This document shows, in pieces, positions 1 to 12,636 of a stretch of 64,000 nucleotides of DNA. This DNA comes from Ophiodon elongatus (lineage: Eukaryota; Chordata; Actinopteri; Perciformes; Hexagrammidae), in assembly GCA_016806645.1 (NCBI GenBank), contig JACSYO010001682.1, positions 402,501-466,500 of the forward strand. The letters run 5' to 3'. A program made the position numbers and the translations under genes. Numbering within the stretch: position 1 is the stretch's first letter; each line of letters starts with the position of its first letter. The notes beneath the pieces are model-generated. The model saw nothing but the letters and a program-made list of their open reading frames with translations. It had not been told where the DNA came from and searched no databases.

Positions 1-411
1 AATCATATATTTCCCAATCATTTGAATAGTTTGTTTGTATGCTAATAACCACTATAGATCACAATAAGAAATTAAAAAAGGAAAGCATTTAGAATTTAAC
101 AGACTACACACATTCTGCTCGAGCAATCTTTATTGTACAAATCAAGTCAATAAAAATACTTTTCACAGCAACAACTTGAGTCACAGACTTTGTTTCTGCA
201 GAATCGTATAGAGTATAGAGATGCATCAATATGATAATTTCACACAACATCAAAGAAGAGAAACACGTGTTTTTACTGTTCAAACTGTTTTTTTTCCTCA
301 AGCATTTTAAACCAAATGTGTTGTGCACCACAACTTGTGAAGACTTGCGTTCTCACCAGAGAACCAGGAAGCAGAGATTAACCTTCAAACAGTTTCCGTT
401 TATCGTCTAAA

Positions 412-1665
412 CCAGGCGTGGGCAATTATTTTTCCCAAAGGCCACATGAGAAACAAGGACTCTTGTGGAGGGCCGGACCAATAGACTGAACTCAATCCTG
501 CTCAATATTAGTCCACCTCTTTATAAAAAGCAGTAAATTGTATGGTTTTGATAAGCTGCGAGTGGTAAGAGTGAATGTCATGATCAGTGGTGGAATGTAA
601 CCAAGTATAAGTACTTAAGTACTGTACTTAAGTACAAATTCAAGGTACTTTACTTGAGTATTTCCATTTTATTCAACTTTGTACTTCCACTCCAAATATT
701 GTACTTTTTACTCCATTACATTTGTCTGACAGCTTTAGTTATGAGTTACTTTGCACATTACAATTTTAAAGAAACAATTTTTCAAACCCATCCTAACTTC
801 CCAAACTGAAAAAATATGTATAAAGGAGGTAAAATAAGTTCCATCGTAAACATCTGCAGCAGGAATAATGATCCAAACAAATATACATATTAAATATCCA
901 TATATAATAAAACACTGACTGGGATCAAGTTTCTGCAATCAAATTTTGTAATCCAATTACTTAATTTTCTGTTTTCCAGTTCAGTGTGAGAACTCCAGTC
1001 TGTGTTGGCTTGAACGAAGCTCTGAGTCAGGCTGAATGCCTGAGGGGGATATGAGACGGACGGCTGACAGCTGATAGGTGATCCAGTGAGAGAGGATCTG
1101 TATCTGGCTTTGTTTACATATGGAGGTAGATCAAAAGAGAAACAACATCTTCTGAGCCAAACGTGAGCCTCTTTGTGTTGCTCTGCATGTTTTGTCTTGT
1201 AATGGCGATTCACATCGTGATCCTTAAACACTGCGACCTGTTCTCCACAAACTAAGCACACGGCTTTACCTTCGACTTCAGTGAATAAATACTTAGAAAT
1301 CCATGTTTTGTAAAAAAAAAACTCTACACTCTCTGTATCAATCTTTTGATACATTTTTGAGGGCTGACAGCTAACTCACGTCTCCTGTAAACTCAGTTCA
1401 CCAACACATCGCAGTGACGATGCTGATCGCACACACTCACCAACGTACCAACGTACGGAAATGAGAAAAAAACCCGGCAGCAGTCGCCTTCAAAATAAAA
1501 GCAATGCAACTGTATAATGTGCATGATGTACACTTATTTACGTTTTATTCCTAATTTCCCATTGACCTCCCGCGGGCCGGTCAGCGACAGCCACCGGGCC
1601 GGGTATGGCCGTACAATGCCGAGTCGAGTGCCATATATTCCCATTATATTGGAGAGAAGTCATCT
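412..1665 (-). mobile_element. Degraded hAT (Charlie-like) transposon with BED zinc-finger transposase N-terminus
   Basis: The reverse strand of about 960-1354 encodes an uninterrupted stretch that looks like the N-terminus of hAT-type transposases. It has a CLVC pair, a spacer of about 15 residues and an HYKTKH histidine pair, the layout of a BED zinc finger, followed by the usual AEQHK-type segment. The catalytic body is missing. The sequence at 414-428 (CAGGCGTGGGCAA) resembles a hAT terminus, and 1570-1615 is GGGCCGG-rich like the internal ends of such elements. I read this as an internally deleted copy with another element inserted at about 590-770. It is not a host gene. The exact ends and target-site duplication were not found. 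Confidence 0.55.
590..770. repeat. Teleost MITE-like repeat (AAGTACTTAAGTACTGTACTT type)
   Basis: The stretch is dense in AAGTACTT/ACTTAAGT palindromic words and in the phrase TACTTGAGTATTTCCATTTT. From memory this matches a very common non-autonomous repeat in fish genomes. It sits inside the older hAT remnant, which suggests a nested insertion. There is no coding potential. Confidence 0.55.
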
Positions 1666-1920
1666 GCGGCGAAGTTACACCAAAACATTATAGACTGATA
1701 GATAGCATCAAGAGGGAAAAAAAGATGTATTTGGGGATTTTTAAGGTGAACTGTCCCTTTAAGTTGTGACCCGCATGCGTTACCATGGGACGTCGGTTAG
1801 AAGGGGGCGTTCCCAGAGTTTACACACGATAACGACCTTATTCCAAATAGTCCATAAACTACCATCTGAACGTCGACACGATCCTGCACGTAACTTTCAG
1901 ATGGCAATGCTCTCTCTCTT

Positions 1921-1925
<5 letters not shown>

Positions 1926-1952
<27 letters not shown>
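1926..1952. repeat. (AC)n microsatellite
   Basis: An uninterrupted run of about 13 AC dinucleotides. The rest of 1670-2660 shows nothing else that I can identify except the downstream flank of the SLC22 gene. Confidence 0.9.
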
Positions 1953-2226
1953 TCTTTATGTAGCTGGTTGTAAAAGGTTGTGTTGGAGAAGGAACCAACA
2001 CAAACTGTTGACACAAAGGAAGCATGGAAGCACACTATTCAGAGGCAATACACAGGCGACTGTTTTTTTTTAGCAAACAACTTCATGAAGTGAAAATATG
2101 CTGTGCCCCTCCCCCCCCACAAAGTCACACTCAAGTGTATGAAAATGGATTTCCTGGACTTCTTGGTGTGAGAAGTTACTGCAGCAACACAGGTGAGAGG
2201 AGGACGCTGTCTCTTTAAATTAGTGC

Positions 2227-2232
2227 TTTATT
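2227..2232 (-). promoter_or_regulatory. Candidate poly(A) signal of the SLC22 gene
   Basis: AATAAA on the minus strand, about 430 nt beyond the proposed stop codon. It is the first canonical hexamer I noticed downstream. No cleavage-site evidence is available. Confidence 0.35.
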
Positions 2233-2664
2233 GGGCTATAATGGCTCCTTTTGACTTTGAGAATTCACACGCGTGTAGTGTGGAAGCCGCAGCATACTTT
2301 AGTACTAACATTACATAAAGGGAGTCATTTCACTCCACTGACCATAAAGATAAAAAATAATCTGATGATCTTTGACACACTGGAACAAAACCAAAGATGG
2401 CATAAAAAAACAACAACAACAACAACTTTGTACAAAAGATAGTAAAAAAGAGTAAACATATTTTACTTACAAACAAAGTGTTCAGAATCTTGCAAAGACC
2501 CATAAACCCCAAAACACAAAGTCTAATCTTGACTCTGACTGGAAGGTAGAAGTTTGCCTTTTGGAATTGTCCTGAAAAATACTGACTGTCTCGCGGGACG
2601 TGCCGCCGTTGTTCATCAGTCCACCCCGGTGGCGCCGGAGGTATCCGCTTTCCTCTGAGAGGTC

Positions 2665-5600
2665 TCAAAGATGAGCGTCACCCTCCTCGCTGGAAAAGAA
2701 AAGATGGAGACATGTGATGGAAGCTTTGCTTCGAGCCTCGGATGCAGCTGTGAAACAACTGCAGAGTTTGGATGAAAAACAGAACAGTCTGGCACTGAAT
2801 CTTAAAATTTGACTTCTTTTAGAAGAGTGAAAAAAATTAATAAATCTGCCTTCGACCTCAACGCGAATCCCGACCCGAGCAACGACATCACTCCTGTCCT
2901 GTCATACCAGAACACATCAGTTGATATTCCAGCTGCGGCTTTTCGGGTTCGGAGTGTCCGAATGTGGGTTAGTAAAGTTCAAGTAAATATTTGGTGAGAA
3001 AGTCAAAGTCAAGGTGCAGATCCACATCTCTACTAAATCCATTCCCCAATTCATAAACATAAAATAATTTAAAGTTACTATAAGTGACTTGGATTTTGTG
3101 TTGATTATGGCGCCCCCGTGTGGACGAAAGCGGCAGTGTTTCCATGAGCAGCATTTTAGAAAAACCTCTGATTTTACGCATGGGTCTGACAATCCGCTCG
3201 GTCCTGGTTCTGCTAATCCTCCAGTGCCCCGGTTTTTTCCCTTCGTTATTTAGGTGAAGTGAGCCTTTACAAAAAAGAATGGTCTGAAAGCGGCGGTGTC
3301 AAACCTGAGGTTGGATCCCTCCACGTCTTCGATGGTGTCAGGCAGCGGCTTATTGGCCGTCTCAGGTAGCAGCAGGGTGAGGGCGGAGCCCAGCAAAGGG
3401 CAGAGCCCGCACAGGACCATGGGGGCCTGCGGACTGATGCCCTTCAGGAGGTACATCATGGGAGCCATGACCCCTCCGGTCCGAGCACACATGGAGCCCA
3501 TGCCGATCCCATTCTGTCTGTGGGAGAAGCACAAACAGGGTCAGAGCCCCAAAAGGTGAAGCAACGTCTCATCTTATCTCTGGCATTCGCCGATACGCAT
3601 CACGCGTATCTACGTCAGCTGTACCGCCGGCGTCCCCGGGTCATGTTGCCGGGGGCCCCGAGCCCTGACGTGAGCCTATGAAGCGTGATTTATAATATAG
3701 GGTAGGCTACGTGTCTCTTCATCATGACTGTAGGTGCCGTTTCAGTTGTTTTTTTATAAAACCTCGCGTTGCCTTACATAGCATGACGTTATTATATACG
3801 TTACTTAATCTGGAAAGAAAGCAAAAAATGTTTTGTAGTGCACACTGTTTCAATATTTAAAACATATACTTTAATGTAAATAGAAAGGCAATATCCCCAG
3901 ATCCTCAGATCCTGGAAACTCCCCCGAGCTGCACTACAGTATAAAACATTCTGGACTCTAATCTACGTTCACGTTATCTTGTGCCCTGAGGAAGTTATAT
4001 TCTTTGTCATATTCTTTCCTTTACCGCCGGCTGCTGCAGCTCCGTTATGCAGACGGCCTCCTTGCGCCCGAAGACGACGGATACGTCCGAATAACACGGC
4101 GAGACAGAGACTTTAGAGACGGACGTCATCGTAAAGTCCTGTGCCGTATGGACGGCTGAGTGCTTTGTGTCAAATTACTTTTTATGGCGTCACACCTCAA
4201 TTACAACGTGGCGTGACCTCAGCTGGCTTCATTTCGAAATGATAAGCACACAGGGGGTCAAAGACCGCTGGACGCCGGATAACCTGCGGAATGTCTTTAC
4301 AATCAGAACAGGTCTGGTTTCGGTACAAGCTGACACATCAAATGTGGCACAGCGACCTCGATTCTTTTAAGTCGGGAGCATCCAGGGAAGTGTTTGGGGA
4401 GGGAAACGCTCACCTGATAACGGTGGGGAACACCTCGGCTGAGTAGACGTAAATGATGGAGAGAGACGCCGTGATGCCAAACTTCCCGATCATGGCCAGC
4501 ACCGTTTTGACGACGGACAGCTCTGGAGGAGAGGTCAAAGAGAAGAAGTGAGCGAGGGGGAAAAAAAGGTCTCTTTAGCCGGGTAAAACACCATGCCACC
4601 TATCAATTTGTGACATAAACAATCTGAAAAACTAAGATGTGTACATTTACAAATTTACATTTTCTACAGCAGTGGTATAAAAACTATAGAGTATATGTAT
4701 TATTATATGAAAATAGAATTGTTATGTTAGAGTTGAGTGAATAGAAAAAAATGTGATTCTTTGGCAACATGTTTTTTTTTTACTGTCTTGCCAAAAAAGC
4801 CACATTGAATTGAATTGTTGGAATATCTAAACCTTTTTTTTCCTTTTTTTTTTCAACTATGTTGCAGTTTGCACAATAAGAATTGTTAACATTCTGCAAC
4901 CGTTTCACGCACCCTGATTTGTATGTATAGTGTATAATTTTGTGGGGCCTTCAGTTTATACATGACGAGATTAGTATTTTATTTTATTTATATTCTATTT
5001 ACTCCTGGCTATAAAATAAGCCACCATAAACCTATATAAAAAGCAGCGTCATGCAAAAAGAAACAGATTTTTAGAAAAATACCGTATATTGATTTTTTGG
5101 TCATTGCGCCTAGCACTAACAGATCGAGTATGTTGTTAATTGCTCTCTGTTTGGACAGTCTATGAGGAGGTGGACAGTAAGCAGCCGAGTGTGTCCATAC
5201 CTACCACTGGGGATGAAGATGGTCAGCAGGCAGGCCGTGCCGCCCACGGCCAGGAAAGCTAGCTGGGAATACTTGCGGGAGCGGTTGAGGGTGAACAGGG
5301 TGATGGTGCGCGCCGGCATCTCCACCAGGCCAAAGATCATCTGGGTCAGATAGATGTTCATTCCAAAGTCAGAAATGTTGAGGGACAGGCCGTAGTACAC
5401 AAACACGTTGGCAAACCTGAGAAGGGGGGGAGGGGGGAGGAGGCGGGGGGGGGGGGGTAGAAATACAGCGTCAATTCTAGAGGGCATCGTGTACGACGGG
5501 ACTGCATGGAATATGTGGGATCTTTCACATATAATGGCATACATTTTAGTTTGGCATTTGGGAAACAGTAATCTGTATCACAGCGATGTGGTCTGAGCAG

Positions 5601-8600
5601 CCAAGGTGGCGCCTGGTTAGAGTTTTGGATAAACCAGATCCGGAGTGTTTGCAGAGTACACGCGGTGAGAACATTTAGGCAAAAACTGTTTCATCTTTCT
5701 ACTCAGGTTATTGTTTTCTGTTCTGTCTTAAAAGAACAACCAACCCAGAGTAAACAGCAGACCATTTTATTCTAAATGCACAAACGGTTTTGCCTCGGGG
5801 CAAAAGAGCCAAAAAACAAATAAAACAAAAACAAGTTTTTACTGTAGACTAGAGCTTGAAGAATAATGCTTGATGAATCTTCTGAGAAATACCCTAAGAC
5901 TGTGTTTCTAAAACAAAAATGGGGGATGGGGGGTACTTTACAATACTTCAACGGTACAGGAGGTTTAAAATAATAAAATCCATCATGCATAATTCCTATG
6001 ATAATTACACTATAATAAAGTTAAATACAAATTTAAAAATAAGTTTGATAAACCACATATATTCATCGATACTCCAATTTTTTATGTAAACTGCAGCAAC
6101 AAACTCAATCACGTTCACAATTAAGTTTGTGGGTTTACGTACCACAGCCCTGATACTTAGGCTTACAAACACCAATGGTGTAGGATCACCTGGCAATGGT
6201 TATCGCCTTAGTTAGTTTCATAATCAGGTCTGAACTTTTTCAGTTTAGATTATGCAATACTTTGGTTTACGTCTGAATACCATCCAAAATAATGACATTC
6301 CCATCAGCCTCAGCTGCAGTTTGTATTTGATGACAATTTGCATGTTAGTAAATGGAAGTGGGCTTAAACTAAGATGATGAACATGGTAATCATTACCTGC
6401 TAACCTTGTTGAAATGTTTATTGTGAACATGTTAGCATACCAAATAGTACCATTTTTCCCATTCATTTCACCTTCATTGCTAAAGATAAACAAACTAACT
6501 TTGGACCTTAAAATTGATCCATCTCCCACTTTTGTTTCCTTAGAACTTAGTTTCACTGACACACATTTAGTATGGAAGACGGAAGTTGCAAAAATAAATA
6601 AATAAATGACCAAAAATATTATTAAAAATAAATGTAGGCATTCATTTTGACCTTTTACTGATATTTCCGTTTATTTATTTTTTACGTTTATTAAAAATGT
6701 ATTTAAAATATATTTTTAAATGTATTTATTTTTAATGTATGTTTTTATTTATTTATTTCGGTATTATTTTCTCTTTGCATTTCCCCCAGCATTTATTTTC
6801 CCATTTATTTTTTGATGCATTCCTTCTTCATTATGCATCGCTCTGGTTGTCTTTAGATGTCAGCACAAATACAATGATTCTATTATGTTTTACGTAGAAT
6901 GCTTGGTTAAGTAATGTTACACTTTATGCTTCTCTTCTCTTTAGTCTCTGGTGTGTCAAACCTTTCGCTGAAATTATTAATACATCTATTTGAGTGTGGT
7001 ATACACTTCTCAGTAATAAAGGGAGCTGGCCTTGAAAATGAAATGTGGTGTGCGGCATAAGCTGTAATTTATGAATGCTGCTGCTCAAGCATTCTTTCCG
7101 CCTTGATTTTGTTCCCCCTTTCTTTCTTCTTCTTCTCTTTTTTATTTTACTCATCTTGTGAAAATCTTTGTAAATATATAAATATATATAAAAAAAAGAC
7201 CAGTTTGAAATATTGCTCGAGATGAATGAGCTTTGACAAGAGATGTCAAAGAGAAGCGTGTTATTAAAGCAATGTTGTTCAGCCTGTTGAGAATGTGTGA
7301 GAGCAACAGAACTCCAAGTGCCAGTCCAGTTTTAAACAGGGGATAAAGAGTGGTGCTGTTTGGGTGTGCCATTGTAAAACCCTAAAAACACAAAGAAAAG
7401 AGCTGTACTGCAGCACTAGAGTGCAGCAATAAGTGTTTGGCACGGATATGAGGTCAGTGGAGTTCTACTCTTAAGTTGCCAAACTAGCTCAAAATGTAAC
7501 CAACTGTAGAGCTTTTTATTTCCGTGTGTCAAATCCTAACACGACACAAAATGCTGACAAGGATGCGTCTTCATATCCAGATATAAATACCGACATAAAG
7601 AAAAAGGGAATGCTCTGCTTATACTCACCAGAGATAAAAAACAATCAAAGCCTGCTTCCTCATTTTGGGGGTTCGAACGAGGTCTATGAATGAGTGTTTT
7701 TTCTTCACCCCGGTTTTCTCTTCAACGTTATGGACCTGGAGAAACAGCGAGTAAGACAGTCAGCAACAGACTTTGGAGACTTTGGTTGAAAGGTGGCAGA
7801 GCACTACTGTTTGAGAAGTTTGCATGTGTAAATGATAATGACATTCATGCAAAGTAATAATGGTTGCTTCAGAGTGATACTGGAGTGCCTACGTCATACA
7901 GTTAGTGCACTCCCACTGCTATTAAAGCAAGGGGAAGTAATCGGAGATGAAGTGATCTGCAAATCATGATTTTGATATTGTTTACAAATGCCACATGTTG
8001 CTCTCTTGTCTTTGTGTCATTTCAGCCCAATCGCCAGTGACCATGTCTGCGGTCAGAGCAAGTGACGTAGTATATGGAAGAGCCGTTATTCAAAGTTACA
8101 TGGTATGATGACATGTATAACAAGTGAGAAAGTCACATAAGAAAGTCTGCTAAAAGCGGTTTTATTTACGCTACGTAACGTAGTGACGCTACGTTGTAAT
8201 GCTACGTTGTAACGCTACGTTGTAACGCTACGTTGTAACGCTACGTTGTAACGCTACGTTGTAACGCTACGTTGTAACGCTACGTGGAGGTGGAGGGAGG
8301 GCGGCGGTGGTGGAGGCTTACTACTTCAGTTTTGGCTGCGTTGGGTATTTGTTATTAATGTTGACATTTTGAAAGGATTAAATAAATGACCAGTTTTAGC
8401 AGACTTTTCTTATGTGACTTTCTCACTTGTTATACATGTCATCATACCATGTAACTTTGAATAACGGCTCTTCCATATACTACGTCACTTGCTCTGACCG
8501 CAGACATGGTCACTGGCGATTGGGCTGAAATGACACAAAGACAGTATGACCAGTATGTAACAAATATCTATAGACTAGAAAATAATAAAACATTTTGCAT

Positions 8601-11600
8601 CTCTACCTGCCACATCTCCAAATCTTTGCTGAGGGGCCTCCCATTCATCTGCGCTGCTTTCCGGATCAGTTCCCATGCTTCCTCCTTTCTGTCATTGGCC
8701 ATTAACCAGCGAGCTGATTTCGGCAAGACCCTAAAAATGTAAAGGCAAATTGTTTGGGTGACCTACTTACAAACACTTGCGCTCGGCCCACTGTGCTGCG
8801 GGGGGCACTTTGACAGTCACACTGTGGATAATTGATTTGTTATGGCAAGAAAAAGGAATGGTCCCCTCGTTGCTAATGCTAGAAAACCATGTATCTCCCT
8901 CTGTCGTGATACAATCCTCTACTTCTCCTCTTGCCCTAAAAGTGACAAGGCTCATAGGTCGTGGTGGGGGCATTGAAGGATATCCTCTATACTTTTGATT
9001 ACTTTCCTATGTATACTTTTGATTACTTTCTTTTAAAATTGATTGTGAATTCCCAGTATGTTTCTTGATTGTCTTCCGACCACCCAAACTTAACAAAACT
9101 TTTTTAAATTGGGGAATTTTTTACGTCAGCGGTTCTCTATGATTTGTTATTACAGCTATTACGGAGCATAGATGAAAGAAAAGCAACCGCAAGGTCCATC
9201 TCCTCAGTTTGAAGGAATTGCTGTTCATGCTCAACCAAAACATCAAAGAGGTGAGAGACGTCTACTTTTGCAGGCATCATCAGTGACAACAAATATAATC
9301 CTAGGCTCCTGATCAATACCATTGACTATCTTGTAAACCCTGTCTATCCCGCTGTATCTGCCTCCTGCCCGGAAGATTGTGAAAGCTTTTTGTCTTCGAC
9401 AAAATAGTATCAATAAATTCCAATCTGGCTTTCATCACCATCATAGCACAAAAACAGCACTACTAAGAGTGACAATTTTATTCTAGTCCTAATTGACTTA
9501 TCTCTCACCACTGCTACGCTACGCTGACGACACGCAGCTGTATTTTTCAGTTAAGCCAAACAACATTGGATAATATTGATGCCCACCATGATTGCCTGGC
9601 TGCTATTAAGGAATGGATGTCACTTAATTTCCTGAGCTAAATTCAGAGAAAATCAAACTTCTTCTTATTGGTCTAGATAAGTTTGTCTGTATCTAACCTG
9701 CATTTTCCAACTCTGGAACATCACCAATCCTCTGTATTTGTATAAGTGTCTGTATATAGCTGTTTATGTATGTTTCTTGTTTTTCTGTAACTGTGTCCTG
9801 GCAAGCACTTTGTAACTTTGTTTTAAAAGGTGATTTACTAACAAAATTGTACTTGAGTAAGATCTATAGCAAGAGGCACACAGAGGGAAAGAAGGCCTTT
9901 GCATTTTCCTGTACTGCTACACTAAAAGTATGAGAGGAATTTGTCACCAATCAAGCATGACATTGAGCATTCGCTACACATTTTGTTTTCAATCACAGGA
10001 CCTGAAAAGGGATCTCCCTCATCATTAACAAAGCACAACACAACCCGGGCAGTCTGGTTTTTGAGTTTAAAAATACTGGAGAACAGTACACACTGCATCC
10101 AATCTGGGTCACACTGCTACCCACTCACCAGATGTAAAAGATGAAGAGGAAACCGGGTGCTGAGATAGCCAGCTGCAGTTTACGCCAGTCTCTTATGAGG
10201 TACGCCACTCCGGCCAGAAGAATATAGCCAAAGCCGAAGAAGTAGTCAGTGATTATACCTGCCAACATTCGCTGCTTAGATCCCGTCCATTCTGTGCCTG
10301 AATGAGACACAAACAGGACAGGGCCACATTAATTACATACAATCACATATACTGTATGTACATATAATAACTACTTGAGAAACTACATATAAAAACAAGT
10401 GCATCGGCCCAGGTCATTCCATAAGCCATCATCAGGGTTATTTCTTGATACTTGACATTGCTCGTTCAGAGCCACAAATGACAAAATACAACTGTTTTCA
10501 CAGAATTAATAGTCAATCTCAGTACTAGTAGAGCCTTTTTGTGTAAAATAAGGGGACTGTCCTTTTAAACCCAAGTTATTCGCTCGTGTTTACAGTATTT
10601 ATATCTTTCAAACTGACAGAACACTGTCATTTTTCAAAATGTACGAAAGGAAACAAACAAAACAACAGCCTGAAGCTGGAAAAAGGACCAGTTCACCCTT
10701 ATTAACAGCTTCGTATCCTTATTGACTTGTATCTATGCTGCACATTTTTGGCTTATTTTGCCAAAGATTTGAAATACCAGCAGCTATCACCTGCTCCTGT
10801 CTCACAACCTTTTCATCAGTGAAACTGTAAATGGTTTTCAGTCGCTAATGAAAACTTTTCACAGTGAGGTCTGTGAATTATCTTGAGTACCCGCGACATT
10901 CTCTCCGTAGAGACATGTTGCTATTGTTGAGGGGTGTGGGTGTGGGTGGGGGTGGGGGTGGGGGTGGGGGGGGGGGCAGAGACAAAAATCACAGATCGCT
11001 TGAACTTTCCATGAGACACTGACCTAGGACAAAGGCGTTCATGATGACACCAGAGATGGAGGTTCCAACCACAAAGCGAAGTGCAACGTAGACGTAGAAA
11101 TTAGGGGCAAAAGCAGCCCCAACCCCAAAGACAGCCTGGATAGCCAGGCTGACGAGAATGATGATCCTGCGACCGTACCTGGAACAAGACAAGACATTTC
11201 ATCACTCTTGTCATTCCATGTAAACAATACTTGAAAATTGTACTGATGCATAATTCTGGACAGCGCTTGATGAATTAAAAGTAAAAGTAATGCAGAGGGC
11301 AGATCGTGGAAGAAAGTAATAAGGAGTCACATCATTGATTTAATAGTGCTCTGAGGATGGATGGGTGTGATCAAACTTACTTATCGGCTAAGCTCCCAAA
11401 CACAACAGCTCCTACTAGAAGGCCAAACATGTATATGGAGGAGCCCATGTTGTTCAGGCTGGCATCATCACAAACCAGGTCCCACTGCAAGAAGCACAAA
11501 AATATGAGATATTCTGTATATTCATATTACCCAGAGGGTGACTCCTATTCATTTTCCCTTTGTTTTTTCGGGACCCTCCCCACACCCCCGACCTTACTTA

Positions 11601-12636
11601 GAGTACCAGGAATAGTCCAAACTGCTAAACACTGCTGGCCCACACTGCTAAATAAATTAGCAGTGAACATTCGTGTTCCCCAGAGGATGAATCGTAATGA
11701 TTTGGTTCTTCCCTGACATTTCTTGTTGCACCACCATTAACAGATAACTAGATTTCAACTACAGCCTTTGTTCTTGAGGCTGTACTCAAGAGACCGGCTT
11801 TGTTGGAGATGCATTTACAGCATATACCGCTCAGGGTCCTTATATTATCCACAGCAGGTGACGTTACGGAGCCCTGTTGATCTTCGCATCAAGGGCCAAA
11901 GTAGAGGTCCAGCCAACTTCAAAATCAATTGCTGATTTGCCCGACTTAGCTGACCCGTCACGTTGCCACATGTGACGCTCTTCTGTCCAATCGCATTATT
12001 TTGGTGATATAATCGCTCCGTCTGCCCAACACTGAGGTTACAAAACATGGCAGGGTAGGCCGGAAGATGCCTGCTCTGCAGGAGTCCATCTCTCAAACCT
12101 CACTCGGTTTAACCCTGTCTCAGGTATCACCGGGGCCCACTGTCATAAAACAGACCCTGCGCATTCCTCAACTGCATGGAGTCCTCATGTTAAACACATC
12201 AGGTGAAAACGTAGATATGCAGTAAATTCAAATCCTGAATTTAGAGTCTGCCAGGCAGCCGGTTGGTTTTTCCACTCACCTCAGTTACTGTGGTGCTTTG
12301 GAAGGTCTCTGTGCTGTACTCCCAGCCCCCCTGGCAGCTCCCAGTAGGGTGTCCATCGCCAAGAGCTACAGCACCGCTGTAGTTCAAGGGAGCCGCGCAG
12401 GACAGCTCAGGCCGGCCATCAGGGGCGGCCAGATGGCTGAAGTTTAAGTTTGAAGAGGCTGGAGCGCCTGCCGAGGACAACGAGGAGCGGCATAAATGAG
12501 GGGGGACGGCCCCAGTGAAGACAGAGACCAGCATGTGGAACGCAAGAAAGATCTGAGGCAGACAGATCCACACAAACAAGACCTTCTGGAACTTCCCGAA
12601 GCCTCCAATGAGACAGAGAATGCCATCAAAGTTCAT
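2665..12636 (-). CDS. SLC22-family organic ion transporter, SLC22A13-like (10 exons, 524 aa)
   Basis: A plasma-membrane major-facilitator carrier for organic ions. Coding exons in transcript order: 12280-12636, 11381-11484, 11024-11178, 10129-10297, 8607-8730, 7629-7735, 5205-5416, 4414-4522, 3305-3517, 2665-2689. All use GT-AG and sum to 1575 nt. Exon 1 gives TM1 and the large extracellular loop with N-glycosylation sequons (NFS, NYS) and cysteines. Exons 2-3 join to give the MFS signature ADKYGRR between TM2 and TM3. Exon 5 carries the SARWLM segment and exon 8 IYVYSAEVFPTVIR. Exon 9 ends with the LLPETANKPLPDTIEDVE tail. The segment YYGLSLNISDFGMNIYLTQ and its surroundings resemble SLC22A13 more than SLC22A16 or OCTNs, from memory. 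The start is the MNFDG methionine, in a good context; an in-frame upstream ATG at 12681 lacks family similarity. The weakest calls are the exon 9 donor (GTTTGA) and the tiny last exon ending GDAHL. Reading through instead would stop near 3250. Confidence 0.88.
5421..5458. repeat. G-rich tract, the polypyrimidine tract of SLC22 exon 7
   Basis: Almost pure G on the plus strand, hence a C-rich polypyrimidine tract on the transcribed minus strand directly before the exon 7 acceptor at 5417-5418. It is probably length-variable. The remaining intron sequence from 4523 to 5204 is AT-rich with nothing recognised. Confidence 0.7.
6340..6460. repeat. Teleost interspersed repeat (AACTAAGATGATGAACATGG type)
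   Basis: The segment has the ordered words AACTAAGATG, GGTAATCAT and GTGAACATGTTAGCAT, which I recognise as a widespread degraded fish DNA repeat. A related fragment lies at about 58870-59020. It is in the SLC22 intron between exons 6 and 7. The rest of 5417-7628 is AT-rich, with ATTTATTTATTT-like low complexity at 6590-6830. Confidence 0.5.
8008..8542. mobile_element. Foldback/MITE-like element: 148-bp inverted repeats around a 13-bp minisatellite
   Basis: The left arm 8008-8155 and right arm 8394-8542 are reverse complements over about 148 bp. The only difference I see is one extra A/T in the AGAAAGTCTGC segment. The 238-bp centre contains a tandem array at 8170-8286 and a purine-rich GGTGGAGG stretch. 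The element lies in the SLC22 intron between exons 5 and 6, and its right end is 64 bp from the exon 5 donor. No open reading frame of note and no clear target-site duplication. Near-identity of the arms suggests a recent insertion or arm conversion. Confidence 0.85.
8170..8286. repeat. 13-bp tandem repeat (GCTACGTTGTAAC)n
   Basis: About nine head-to-tail copies, the leftmost ones slightly diverged. The array is inside the loop of the long inverted repeat. The unit contains the palindrome-like TACGTTGTAACG. Confidence 0.9.
9350..9850 (+). pseudogene. Broken non-LTR retrotransposon (LINE) reverse transcriptase fragment and 3' tail
   Basis: Translation across broken frames gives FQSGFHHHHSTKTALLRV near 9420-9470 and YADDTQLYFS from 9520, which is the catalytic YADD box of LINE reverse transcriptases. 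A KEWMSLNFL-like segment follows near 9610-9640. The end at 9800-9835 (GCACTTTGTAACTTTGTTTTAAAAGG) resembles a common L2/Rex-type LINE tail. Frameshifts and stops make it inactive. It lies in the SLC22 intron between exons 4 and 5. Confidence 0.72.
10928..10977. repeat. G-rich (GTGGGGG)n tract
   Basis: Repeated GGGTGTGGGTGGGGGT units 46 bp downstream of the SLC22 exon 3 donor on the opposite strand. The plus strand could form a G-quadruplex. The rest of the intron, 10298-11023, is unremarkable. Confidence 0.7.

Noticed and set aside
890..1354. BED zinc-finger frame considered as a host gene
   Set aside because: It is only a transposase N-terminus inside hAT-like sequence, with no catalytic part and no flanking exons.
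5408..5596. Gly/Arg-rich plus-strand frame
   Set aside because: It is produced by the G-run that forms the polypyrimidine tract of SLC22 exon 7 on the other strand.
8170..8286. Regular short repeats considered as a CRISPR-like array
   Set aside because: Direct head-to-tail 13-bp units with no spacers, within a vertebrate intron; it is a minisatellite.
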